DNA of 64,000 bases from NCBI GenBank assembly GCA_001600495.1, contig BCKE01000005.1, positions 410,507-474,506 of the forward strand, given 5' to 3'. The notes beneath the pieces were generated by a model. It did no database searches and was not told the origin of the DNA. It saw only the letters and a list, made by a program, of their open reading frames with translations. The position numbers and the translations under genes are program-made. This DNA comes from Pilasporangium apinafurcum. Lineage: Eukaryota; Oomycota; Peronosporomycetes; Pythiales; Pythiaceae. Positions 35,020-45,300 of this stretch are shown in pieces (positions within the stretch are counted from its first letter, which is position 1; every line of letters begins with the position of its first letter).

Positions 35020-36864
35020 TCATCTCATCTTCTGCAGAAGCCAGCGATAGCTCTCGGTATTCTCACCCATATAGCGTCTCGGCCAAATGCGATCCAAGAG
35101 TTTCTGGTAGTGTCTATACATCCACTGCACAACTATCAGATGATTATGCTTCATGGCCTTTTCAAAGGCTATAAAGCTGAAATATTTTGAACGATGACGG
35201 CTGGAAATAACGGCGTCGCGCTCATGAAGAAAAAGCAAAATTTCCAGTTGACACTTTTTCGCGGCTGCATTGACCACGTCACGTATCATCTCTCGGTGAA
35301 TCGTAGGATTATCGTACAGCCATCGGACAATCTCAAGATGGCCATTCTCAGCAGCCCACACAATCGCTTCCCAGGTGCAATTTTGACGTCCGTGCTCATA
35401 AAGCCACTTTACCATCTCGAAATGTCCACGGCGGGCTGCCCAGTGGGACGTGTGATCGATACTTAGTTCGCGTCGGTGTGCATGAAGCCACTTAACTACC
35501 GCCAAGTGACCATTTCGAATGGCGTGGCGCATTGCGTTGGATGAACATCCTTCAAATCGATTTACATGAAGCCACTTGACTACTTTTAAATGGCCATTCT
35601 TCGCAGCATCATCCATTGCTCGCGTGGTGCAACCTTCATGGCTATTAGCATGAAGCCAACGGACAATCTCAAAGTGACCAAATTCCGCCGCTCCATCCAT
35701 CGCGTCGGTTGTGCATCCTTCCGAACGGTTTCGATGCAGCCACTTCACCACGTCGAGATGTCCGTTTTTCGCAGCACAATCCATGGCAGACGCCGCGCCT
35801 CCATCACTCCAATTCTCATGGAGAAATTGAACGATATGCAAGTGACCATTGGCGGCAGCATTTCCAATAGCGAAAGATAATGCTTTTTGCGGTGAAGTGT
35901 GACGCTGCCGGATCCACTGCACAACGTCTAAATGCCCAAACTGGGCCGCATTGTCAATTGCTTTGCAGAACATTTGATCAACGATTACTTGCTTATCGGT
36001 ATTATCAGCAATGTCGGCATAATTGGTGTCCAAGATCCATTGCATGACACGCACAAGTCCATGAGACGCAGCGACCGTGAACGCGTGGAAGGAGCCAGGA
36101 GAAGAGTGGAGTATTTCATTGGGATCGCTCAGATGCTGGAGCCATTGCAGGATATCGATTCGCGCTGCCCGTGCAGCGATTTTCATCTCTTCGTCGATGT
36201 TGAGCACGCCGTGATCGTACTGCCATTGCATCATGACAGTACTCAGTGGTTTGTTTGATCCGTTGATTTCGTATCGCTGAGAATTCAGCCTTTGCAAACG
36301 ATGCTGCAGCTCATGATATCGATACTCGATCATCCATTGCAGTACGTGGAGATGATCATTATCCATCGCCAGAACGAGCGCGGCTTTTCTCCATTCGATT
36401 GCAGTACCGTAGGTCTCGTGAAGCCATTGGAGAATCAAAAGATGACCACCTTCTGCTGCCACGTCCACCAAGTGGGAGCCAAACGCACCAGTGATGACCT
36501 CGCCAATCTCTGCTTCGATGGCAATCCGATTTGCTGCGGTCAATCGCTGGAGTTCTTCCAAATCTCCTCGCTTGACGGCACTCACCATGGCATTTTTGCG
36601 CACCATCAGCCAGTAATACTCGCTTTTCAGTAGAAACGCATACTTGGGCTGCAGCAATCGACTTCGCAGTAGATGTGCTAATCCGACATCACGAGCTTGG
36701 TGGATTTTCCAATTGGAAGAACCATCAAGACAGGCATTAATGTAACTTTGTACGTGAGGCAGTGCCGACAGTGTATCTCTTCGCTCTCGCAGCACCACTG
36801 CCACGCATGTTAGCACCAAATTTGGAGCTTCTTTCGTTTGTTCTTCTTCCTCCTTGACGTTCAT
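35020..36864 (-). CDS. Ankyrin-family protein, 28-residue repeats (paralogue A)
   Basis: Single-exon protein of 614 residues from ATG 36864 (a GTG extends the frame to 36873 but is unlikely). The N-terminal block of about 130 residues is shared with the other two family members here: VAVVLRERRDTLSALPHV, then YYWLMVRKNAMVSAVKRGD, then ELQRLTA. Irregular ankyrin-like units follow, then a run of exact 28-residue units such as AMDGAAEFGHFEIVRWLHAN with the linker EGCTT. The C-terminus ends LDRIWPRRYMGENTESYRWL, also shared. Units of 28 instead of 33 residues imply ankyrin-like helix pairs with short loops. Family members are numerous in oomycetes and resemble giant-virus and amoebal ankyrin proteins, from general knowledge. 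The likely role is protein binding; the partner is unknown. It is divergent from paralogue B. Confidence 0.88.
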   Translation of the reverse strand: MNVKEEEEQTKEAPNLVLTCVAVVLRERRDTLSALPHVQSYINACLDGSSNWKIHQARDVGLAHLLRSRLLQPKYAFLLKSEYYWLMVRKNAMVSAVKRGDLEELQRLTAANRIAIEAEIGEVITGAFGSHLVDVAAEGGHLLILQWLHETYGTAIEWRKAALVLAMDNDHLHVLQWMIEYRYHELQHRLQRLNSQRYEINGSNKPLSTVMMQWQYDHGVLNIDEEMKIAARAARIDILQWLQHLSDPNEILHSSPGSFHAFTVAASHGLVRVMQWILDTNYADIADNTDKQVIVDQMFCKAIDNAAQFGHLDVVQWIRQRHTSPQKALSFAIGNAAANGHLHIVQFLHENWSDGGAASAMDCAAKNGHLDVVKWLHRNRSEGCTTDAMDGAAEFGHFEIVRWLHANSHEGCTTRAMDDAAKNGHLKVVKWLHVNRFEGCSSNAMRHAIRNGHLAVVKWLHAHRRELSIDHTSHWAARRGHFEMVKWLYEHGRQNCTWEAIVWAAENGHLEIVRWLYDNPTIHREMIRDVVNAAAKKCQLEILLFLHERDAVISSRHRSKYFSFIAFEKAMKHNHLIVVQWMYRHYQKLLDRIWPRRYMGENTESYRWLLQKMR

Positions 36865-37053
36865 CCTCTCCACGATTGCGCTTTGAGTGATGTCATTTGC
36901 AAATCAAAATGCACATCAACGTCGACCTGAACCTTGATTTAAGGTCTTCAAGAACACCTATGCAGATGTTTTGTAATACTTATTATCTTAGTAATGAAAT
37001 TATCAGGTCTGTAAAGCAAGGGGTCATCCCTGTCTTTTAACTGTAATCAAAAT

Positions 37054-37067
37054 ACCGGTATACCGGT
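37054..37067. promoter_or_regulatory. Perfect 14-bp palindrome upstream of ankyrin paralogue B
   Basis: ACCGGTATACCGGT is its own reverse complement and ends 42 bases before the ATG at 37110, in the 245-bp space between the divergent ankyrin genes. It could be a binding site for a dimeric factor. No second copy was seen upstream of paralogue C. Function is inferred from symmetry and position only. Confidence 0.3.
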
Positions 37068-37109
37068 GCATTTTGAAGAGTAAGAGTGAATGTTCATTCA
37101 TCAGACACG

Positions 37110-38990
37110 ATGAACATGCCGATGACTGTGGGGAATGCTGTCAACGGCACTGCTACTGCTGGTGTACATACGAAGGCTGCGCTGACCAGCGTAGTGGTAG
37201 TGCTACGAGAGACGAATCCCGCGCTACTGTCTCTCTCGCACGTGAGCAATACGATTAGTGACTGTCTTGACTGGTCAGCAAAATGGACGATTGTGAAAGC
37301 GCGGAATTGTGGATATGAACACCTGTTGTGGAGTCGATTGCTGCTACCATGGGAGGAATTTTCGTTCCTCAAAGACGAGTACTACTGGCAGATGGTGCGG
37401 AAAAATGCCATCAAGAGTGCCGCCAAAAATGGAGAAGTGGCAGACTTACAGAGGCTTACCGCAAGTAGAGGCGAAATCGACGAAGAGACTGGTCTTACAA
37501 TCAAAGGTTTCTTTGGGACAACTTTGGTGGAATTGGCTGCACATGGCGGCCATTTACATGTTTTAAAATGGCTGCACGAACAGTACGGGACAGCAATTGA
37601 TTGGTGTGGGATTGCGATTGCGTACGCCGTGCATTTTGACCATCTCGATGTGGCGCAGTGGTTAACGGAAATCAGGTACGAAAATGAAGATTACGACGAC
37701 ATTATCTGTGAAGAGCTGGAAGACTGGCCGGATCCAAAATCATTGACGCTCGAGATGAAGCAGTGGCAGCATAAGCACGGCTATCTGAATATTCTTCGTG
37801 AACGGAAATATGCTGCGGCGCTCGGTCGTCTCGATATCTTGCAGTGGCTGCATGAAGTAGACACAAACCAACAGAGCTTGATTGGCATCTACCTCGCGTT
37901 CCACGTCGCGTCTTCGCAGGGCCACCTTCATATCATGCAATGGATTTACGACACGTACTATAAAGACACAATAGATAACAATGGCTCCCTAAGTCGAGAA
38001 GATATGTGGCAGACAGCGATGAAGAATGCAGCCCTACATGGGCATCTCGATATCATTCGATGGTTGGATGAGACCCAACCATCGTATAGATACAGCAAAG
38101 AGCCGATGAACAATGGTGCCGCAGGTGGTCATTTACAGATCGTCAAATTTCTCCACACCAATCGACGGGAAGGTTGTGACCGCTCAGCAATGGACAAGGC
38201 TGCAAAGGGAGGATTTCTGGAGGTGGTAGAGTGGTTGCACTTTAATCGTGATGAAGGATGTACTACAGATGCTATGGACGACGCGGCAGCGAACGGACAC
38301 TTGAATGTAGTTCAATGGCTTCATGATCATCGAAGCGAAGGATGCACTAGACAAGCAATGAATGGCGCCGCGCAGAATGGATATTTGGAAGTTGTAAAGT
38401 GGCTTCACGCTAATCGCTTTGTAGGATCCTCAACATGGGCAATGGAAGGCGCTATTCGCAATGGCCATCTGGAAGTAGTTAAATGGCTCTATGAGAACAA
38501 CTTGACAGGCTACAATGGAAGCGAGCTCTTTGTCCGCCTTCACGAGGGAGGTTTGTTCGCCAAGGCGGCTCGCGAGGGTCATTTGGAGCTAGTGAAGTGG
38601 CTCTACGAGAACAACCACCACGGAAACGAGACAGAAGCGATTGTACGTGCTGCGGAAAACGGTCACCTACAAATTGTTCAATGGCTATACCATAACATGC
38701 GGATACCTACGGAACGAATTCGCGACGCAGTGACTCACGCCACAGTCCTTGACCAGTTTGAGGTGTTGCTGTTTCTACATGAACGAGACGTTGCTGTTTC
38801 AAGGCGCGTACGGTCGAAATATTTTTGTGTAAAGTCATTTGAGTTCGCTCAGCAATTCCATCGTGTATTCATCGAGAAATGGCTCTACAAGCAATACGGA
38901 AAACTCATTGATCGTGAGCGAGCAAGAGGTTTGAAAGCGTCAAGATCAGAGGCCTACGGGTGGCTGATGGCAAGATTTCGGAGACCGTGA
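37110..38990 (+). CDS. Ankyrin-family protein, 28-residue repeats (paralogue B)
   Basis: Single-exon protein of 626 residues from ATG 37110 (the frame is open from a GTG at 37086). It has the same layout as paralogue A: the N-terminal block VVVVLRETNPALLSLSHV and YYWQMVRKNAIKSAAKNGE, irregular units with HLDVAQWL and RLDILQWLHE, then 28-residue repeats (AMDDAAANGHLNVVQWLHDH, EGCTRQ, AMNGAAQNGYLEVVKWLHAN). One repeat is expanded: about 14 residues (ELFVRLHEGGLFAK) are inserted after YENNLTGYNGS, breaking the phase before it resumes with EGHLELVKWLYENN. The shared C-terminus ends SEAYGWLMARF. It is divergent from paralogue A, whose ATG is 245 bp away, so expression may be coupled. Confidence 0.88.
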   Translation: MNMPMTVGNAVNGTATAGVHTKAALTSVVVVLRETNPALLSLSHVSNTISDCLDWSAKWTIVKARNCGYEHLLWSRLLLPWEEFSFLKDEYYWQMVRKNAIKSAAKNGEVADLQRLTASRGEIDEETGLTIKGFFGTTLVELAAHGGHLHVLKWLHEQYGTAIDWCGIAIAYAVHFDHLDVAQWLTEIRYENEDYDDIICEELEDWPDPKSLTLEMKQWQHKHGYLNILRERKYAAALGRLDILQWLHEVDTNQQSLIGIYLAFHVASSQGHLHIMQWIYDTYYKDTIDNNGSLSREDMWQTAMKNAALHGHLDIIRWLDETQPSYRYSKEPMNNGAAGGHLQIVKFLHTNRREGCDRSAMDKAAKGGFLEVVEWLHFNRDEGCTTDAMDDAAANGHLNVVQWLHDHRSEGCTRQAMNGAAQNGYLEVVKWLHANRFVGSSTWAMEGAIRNGHLEVVKWLYENNLTGYNGSELFVRLHEGGLFAKAAREGHLELVKWLYENNHHGNETEAIVRAAENGHLQIVQWLYHNMRIPTERIRDAVTHATVLDQFEVLLFLHERDVAVSRRVRSKYFCVKSFEFAQQFHRVFIEKWLYKQYGKLIDRERARGLKASRSEAYGWLMARFRRP

Positions 38991-39554
38991 CATATTATTG
39001 AGACCGCGTACAAAGCAAAGCAACGTGCATTTCGGACCACAGTGAAGAAATCAAAGAATATCGGATTGGTTGAAGGATGGGCACTTATAAGTCGTCTTGG
39101 AATCGAACACTTACGTTTCGATCAACAAAGACCAAATTGGTGATAGTGATGAGCTTTGTGACCTAATACCGCATGTACTATTTCTTAAGCCCGCCAACCA
39201 TTCTTTATGTTTAAACACTATGCCAAATGGTAGACTTCAAAGATATTGGATGCACCAACAATTCTGTAATTATTTCTCACAACGCAATGCAACGGAAGAA
39301 GATATTCAAGCTGATCACGCAAATGAGGAGCCATCTGGTGATTATCCACAAGCAATATAGATATACCTGGATCAAGTGCCACATGAGAATGACCGTCGAC
39401 AGACGATCATCATTTCTTTTTGACCTGTGAAAAGCCGCGACTGTTGAGCAAAGTTGTGGCTAACATTACCCACAATGTACGTGTAGTGTGATATTGTATC
39501 ATTACCGCGCGTGTGGATCCGCATTGCTGCAACTCTATCATTAAGACAAGAGAA
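38991..39554. other. Intergenic, no supported gene
   Basis: Between paralogue B and BBS7 (same strand). One 87-codon frame (39097-39360) lacks an ATG and any motif. The BBS7 promoter should be within the right part. Confidence 0.55.
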
Positions 39555-41978
39555 ATGTCGAGGCTTCAGCTTTCTCAGGCTGAATTGCTCAAAGTAGGGC
39601 CGATCTCCAGCCGGCATTCACTACGGTTGTTGCCGATGAGCAAGAAGAAGAAGAAAGTAAGCGACTTCTATTCCTCTTTACTTCATCCCTCGTGCTCTCT
39701 CTCCTGATATTGTTCAAACCAATCGCGGCACATGTGATTTTCGTTTGTGATCATATATTTGTAGCAAAAATTTGTGATTGGTGATGAATATGGCGTGCTG
39801 AACAGCTTTCAGATGAAAAAGGGCGAACCGCAGGTACGACTTAAATGCACTTAATACAGTAGCGCCTTCATTGTATTTACCGCATTTGGTCTCTGAACTT
39901 TAATGCTGAATCATCTACCTTATGAGTAGAGTGTATATAAGTCCATTGCTCTCGGCGGACCCATCACTTGCATACATATGGGGAGCAGCAAAGGCACGGA
40001 AGACAAGGCGTTTGTCACTACAGGGCAGAACGTCCATGGCTTCAATAAGAAAGGCAAGGAGTTCTTCAAGTTTCAAAGCAATTTGGTTGAGCCGATCAAC
40101 AAGATCCACACGTATGACACTAAGCTCTGGACCGCCACGGATTTCATTCTGAACCAGTACGAGAATGGCACTGACAAACATTCGTACATGAGTCCGGACC
40201 GCATCAACGACATGATTGTGTTCTCAGTCAACCATGAGCAAGATTTCCACGCATTGCTAGGATGTCAGGATCGATATTTGCGGGTGATTCATGACTCGGA
40301 TATGGTTGCAAAAAAAAGTGTTGGAGCACCTGTGACTGCTGTCTGCCGAGTTCAGGGCAATGCAAAAAGTAACACGTATGTTACGTCTGGCTCGGTGCAA
40401 TTGCTTTATGGCACAGCAAGTGGAAGCATTGGACTCGTCACTTTCAATGGCGAGAAACTTAAGCACAAATGGAAAGCCACGATGATCAATGACGACGATA
40501 ACAACAGCACATTACCCAGTATGTCGGTGGCGTCGATCAACTCGATTGCCTGCTTTGATATCAACAAGGACGACCAACCGGAGATTCTCGTGGGACGTGA
40601 TGACGGACATGTAGAAGTGTACTCGTTTGATGCTTCGGGTCAACTCACTAAGGAGTTCGAGTACATCAATACCGATAGCATCCGTTGCATCCAGGCAGGA
40701 ACAATTTCTACGCCCGGGTACGATGAAATCGTAGCATGTACATTTTCTGGGAAAGTGATGAGCTTTACAACGGAGCCGCTGGACCAACCAGACGCAGACG
40801 ATTCCTACGGTCGATCTCGTGGCACCGTTCAACGTGAAACGCGAATTGTGAAGCTGCGCAAGGAAGTTGCGCTACTAGAAGAGAAGCTTGCGAAAGAGAA
40901 AGACCGTGCGCAACGCAATAAGGAGAAAGAGTACCTCCCGGTCGCCGAAAATCTAGTAGTGAACCACAAGTTTCAGCTCAATCCAACATTGGGCGCCTAT
41001 GATGTCTCTATTGAGATTCCAGCTAATATTCAGGCGGTGGTTTTGCATTCAGCTGTACCGATTGATCTACTGGAAACCGAAAGTAACCTCGCAATCGTGA
41101 GTAAATCTCCACCAGATCCTGCAAATAATACACATTTTCTGGCCACGTACCGTTGCTTGGACCCAACACATCGCTTGGAATTTAGCATTCGCACGATTGA
41201 AGGGCAGTTTGGTGACTTGGAAGTGACGGTGATTGCTGATAGCCAACCAAAGGCAGCGCAGAGTATTAAATTTTACATCAAGCCACTTTCTCTTCACCAT
41301 CGAGTCAATGAAATCGATGATAGAGAGCAGGTTCAGAAAATGCCGATCAACACACTGCAGCTCAGCGGCCCATTCACACTTATTCAAATCCATGAGTGGG
41401 TTGGATTATGTCTTCCGGAAGTACCTGAGCGATTACAGGATGAGGAAGTGGTGATGCAATACAAGAACACATTCCTGGGGAACTATCTCATGTGTCGCTA
41501 TCGGAAAGGAGAGGCGAGTTTCTCGTCACCGTCAGTCTCGGTAATCGCCATCTTGAAGGAGGTAATCACAAAAGAAGCTATCGCCCGGAAAGTTACATTG
41601 AACTTCTCGCTCGATATAAAAAAAGAAACGATTCCAGTCATGCTCGGGTATTTGCGGCCACTGTTGGATTCGAAGCATGCACTCGCGTCGCAGGTCAAGC
41701 TCATCGACGGCATCAAGGAGCTACAAATGCATGAAGACGATTTTGCAGCGTGGATGACGCCCGAGTATTTGCACATCATAGAACACTCGGGGCGGATCCT
41801 CGCTGAGTACAAAGCGTCCCCAAAGGCGCTCAACTACCTGGCGGGCATCTTGACCGATCTCTACGTCGATCTTTGCAAGTTCCGCGGGACAAACGTCAAA
41901 CAAAACCTGCCGCGACTGTATCAATTGATTGAACATTACCACTTTGACAGTCTAGTGGATTTTTACCTCCGCGAATAA
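39555..41978 (+). CDS. BBS7: Bardet-Biedl syndrome 7 protein, BBSome subunit
   Basis: Three exons, 39555-39656, 39765-39833 and 39930-41978, with introns of 108 and 96 nt, all phase 0; 739 residues (human BBS7 has 715). The BBSome is an eight-subunit coat that moves membrane proteins into and out of cilia. Exon 2 (KFVIGDEYGVLNSFQMKKGE) aligns with the human VVIGDHDGVVMCFGMKKGE segment. Exon 3 begins VYKSIALGGPITCI, matching the VFKTLPGPKIARLEL blade. The beta-propeller continues with ILVGRDDGHVEVYSFD. A coiled coil (RKEVALLEEKLAKEKDRAQR) follows, then the GAE and platform regions (LATYRCLDPTHRLEFSIRTI, then IKPLSLHHRV) and the C-terminal helical hairpin (KLIDGIKELQMHEDDF). The N-terminal start MSRLQLSQAELLKVG fits the human N-terminus. 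It is secure evidence for a ciliated life stage. Confidence 0.95.
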
Positions 41979-42332
41979 GGAATATCAATCATTTACGCCT
42001 ATGCCAATCAGTTTTGTTTGTCGTAACGCTCATCAATGTTGAAGTCAAGAACATGGCCATTAAATAGTATTGTACCCAAACTACTCTACTAAGTACGCTT
42101 GTTATTTATTCAATACAAAATATTTTACTTGCAATTTTTTGCTTTGACCATCATTCAGAGAAAGTAATTTATCGTTGATGCTGGCGATTCCTTTCACTTG
42201 CTCGCAGGGATTCCTAATTGGAGGAAGAGGGAAGAAGAGGAAGGCGAGAGTTGAAGTTCCATCGATTGATCGGTGACTCTAAAGGCGACTCGCGTGCAGA
42301 GAAGAATTGGTTGATTTATAAGACGAGTCGCC
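41979..42332. other. Intergenic, MIOS 5' region
   Basis: 354 bases between BBS7 and MIOS on the same strand. AT-rich first half (BBS7 3' end), then a purine-rich GAGGAAGAGGGAAGAAGAGG tract about 110 bases before the MIOS ATG. No gene. Confidence 0.55.
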
Positions 42333-45300
42333 ATGAGCAAGCAACAGCGGATGGTGGTAGCGTGGTCCCCGCACGACACGTCGATCTTCGCAGTCGGTGC
42401 TGACAACTTGCGATTGTTTGAGACCACGACCACGAGTTCCACCTCCGCCACCGCACATTCAGGTGATAACTACGGCAGCACCCACAGTAGCAATAATAGC
42501 ATTTCCGGCAGTGGGTATCATCATTACTATAATAATGATACGATGGACGAAGGAAGTGGTGGTGACCCGTCGATGACGACACAACGCAAGCGCTCATTTC
42601 GTCTCATCAAAATCAACGCGCAGATCACGCAATTGAAGTGCATGGAATGGTACCCGTTTGCTTCGAAACCACTACTGATCGCAGCAGGGATGGGCTCGGG
42701 CAAGATCCTGCTCAGCGATTTCGAAGACCAACGCACGCGGATGGTGCGCGAATTTTTGCCCAAGTACAGTCGACCGTGCAATGCGGTGGCATGGAATCCT
42801 GTCCTACCGAATCAACTCGCGGCGGGATTTGAAAAAGTTCGCAGTGATTTTTGTACGCTAGTGTGGGATCTTAATACTTCAAGTGCGTCATCGTCGGCGA
42901 CTTCTGTATCAGCTATGGGCGCAAATGCGAATGGAGAATCACTGGACGGAAGCAGAATGAGTGGTGACACCAGTGATATTGTGGATGGAAATATAGCGGT
43001 AGGCGCAAATTCAATGATGCTATCGTCATCGCGGAGTAAAAGTACATTGGGCGGTGGCGGTGGAAGAGATGGAAGTGGCAGTGGTGGAGGTGCTGGTGGT
43101 AGTACACCTGGTATGAGCAGCAGTGGCAGTGGTGGTGGGGTGGTACGTACCTTTACAGAAAAGCCGTTGCATGAGTTATCAAACTCGGAAGCAACGATGG
43201 CGCTCTCGTGGGTACCATTCCAACCAACATGCCTCGCTACAGGTACAGGGTTCAAGTGGCTGCGTGTGTACGATTTGCGAACAAAAAACTCTCCATCGTC
43301 ATCGCCTATGAGCATTGTCGCGCATAATAAAGCCGTACTTGGGGTTGTCTTCGACGAACATCGGCCGCATATGCTGGCGACATACACTGATGGAACGCAG
43401 GAACCAGTCAAAGTCTGGGATATTCGGCGTTTGGATTCGTCAACCGGCCCTGTCATGTCGTTGTATCCAAATAGTAAAACATTGTCCCAGGTGTCATGGT
43501 GTCCATCCAAGCCCGGAATTTTAGTGACAGCCTCCGTCGAAGAAAAATGGATTTCTTTGTGGGACGTTATCACACCAGAAACAGACGGGTCCAACCACAT
43601 CAAGAAACCATTCCGACGTCGATATACATCCGATCCTCTTTCGGCATTTTCGTGGCAGTACGTTCCGTCTTCCCCAGCTCCTTTAAGGCATTATGGCTTT
43701 GCCGGCAACAACAAAATGAACAACAATGGGACAGCATCAGCGTCGAATGATATCACTGCTGCCGCATTTCCGAATCGTTTACTGACGGCATCGATTGGTG
43801 GTGCAATTGAAGACATTTCTGTTCATGACTCAATGCCGATATCGGTATCTTCATATGGATCCATTGCATTCGGATGCGGTGAGTTGGTCTTTGGAGGTTC
43901 AGTGCATGCTTCCGGACTCGGTACTGCAGTGTCAGCACGTCAGGCGTTAGAGAACAATAAGGAAATCCAAGACGGAGAAGATATTTCGAATGAAATGTAC
44001 AAGCTTGCAAAGATGGGCTATTCGGTCGCACTACCCAAGAATTTAAAGTTGTTTGGGAACTCATCGACCCGACATCGCCAGCTTCGAAATCTTTGGCTAT
44101 GGGTTGATCAAGTTGAATCACTTCGTCGTGTCCAAGCTGCACGTGTCTCTCAGTCCCGTGTTTCGAGTAATATGAACACAAACACTGTGAATGCGTCTGG
44201 TCCGTTGGGAGGATGGCCTTTGGATCCAGCAGCACTTGCGGTAGCTGGTGTTAAAAATCTGCTGTCGAAAACCCCAGACTCACCCACTTCTAGAAACTCT
44301 CAACAGCTCGAATCAACACAATCAACTCTCTCTGATATAGTATCGGTGATGAAAACGGATCCAATCTTGGGTTGTCACTACTATGATGGTTTAGGTAGAA
44401 GATTGGCTTTGTTGGCTTGCAATTGGGATCCAGATAATGGGCAAAACAATATTCGTAGTGCGTCGGGCTCGTCATCAGCTGGAGGGCAATTTCAAGAAAG
44501 TGTGCTGGGTTCAAGAGGCAACTTATCATTTCACCGAAGTAATTCTGGTGTTTGGAACTCACAGAAGCAATTTGATGATGAGGAATCTATGGGAAGTCGA
44601 GCGTGGAATGAAGGTGGGAGATATGAATTACGCAATATTCTGAGCAAATGTGAAGCAGAAGGTGATTATGCGAGAGCAGCAGCATTAGCGGTATTTCATG
44701 GCGACTTGAATTCTGCTGTAACATTGCTGCAAAAAGGAGCAAACACTCTCAGTCAGATGCAACACCTGAACGGTAGCAATGCGCAAGCGTATTCCCCGGA
44801 TGTGTTGCAGCTCGTCGCAATGGCAGTTGCTGGATATTCTCCTTCTTCGGGGAACACTGGGGGTCAATCACTCTGGAGTAATATGTGCCAACAACTTCTT
44901 AAACGTGAGGAAATTCTCTCTCAAAAGCAAGCACGATATTTGCACGCCATGCTTTCGTTTTTGTGTGCAACAACCTCATCCAATCCGATAAATCTAAATC
45001 CTGGTCGCCCAAGTCCAGTTCCTCCTCGCCGCGGAAATAACCGAAGAGCGTGGGGGAGTGTTGATAGTCTTTCATTGCTCGCTAATGCAAAGCCCCTAGC
45101 TGCTGGTGTGTATGCGCCTATTTTAAACGATACATCGCTACCATTGAGTGATCGAGTAGCGTTTGCTTGCCGCTATTTGGCCCCCAGTGATCTACGCGCG
45201 TTCATCACTCTTCATGAAGAGGACTGCGAACAATTTGGACGTCTCGAAGGGCTTATGATAACTGGATTAAATGCAGGTGGGATCCGGCTACTTCAGAAAT

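Noticed and set aside
35194-36633. Chain of plus-strand frames opposite ankyrin paralogue A
   Set aside because: Antisense shadows of the 84-bp repeats; their own apparent repeat is only the complement of the ankyrin units.
42812-43603. 263-codon minus-strand frame opposite MIOS
   Set aside because: Kept open by the Gly/Ser-rich repeat of MIOS read backwards as Pro/Leu-rich; no domain.
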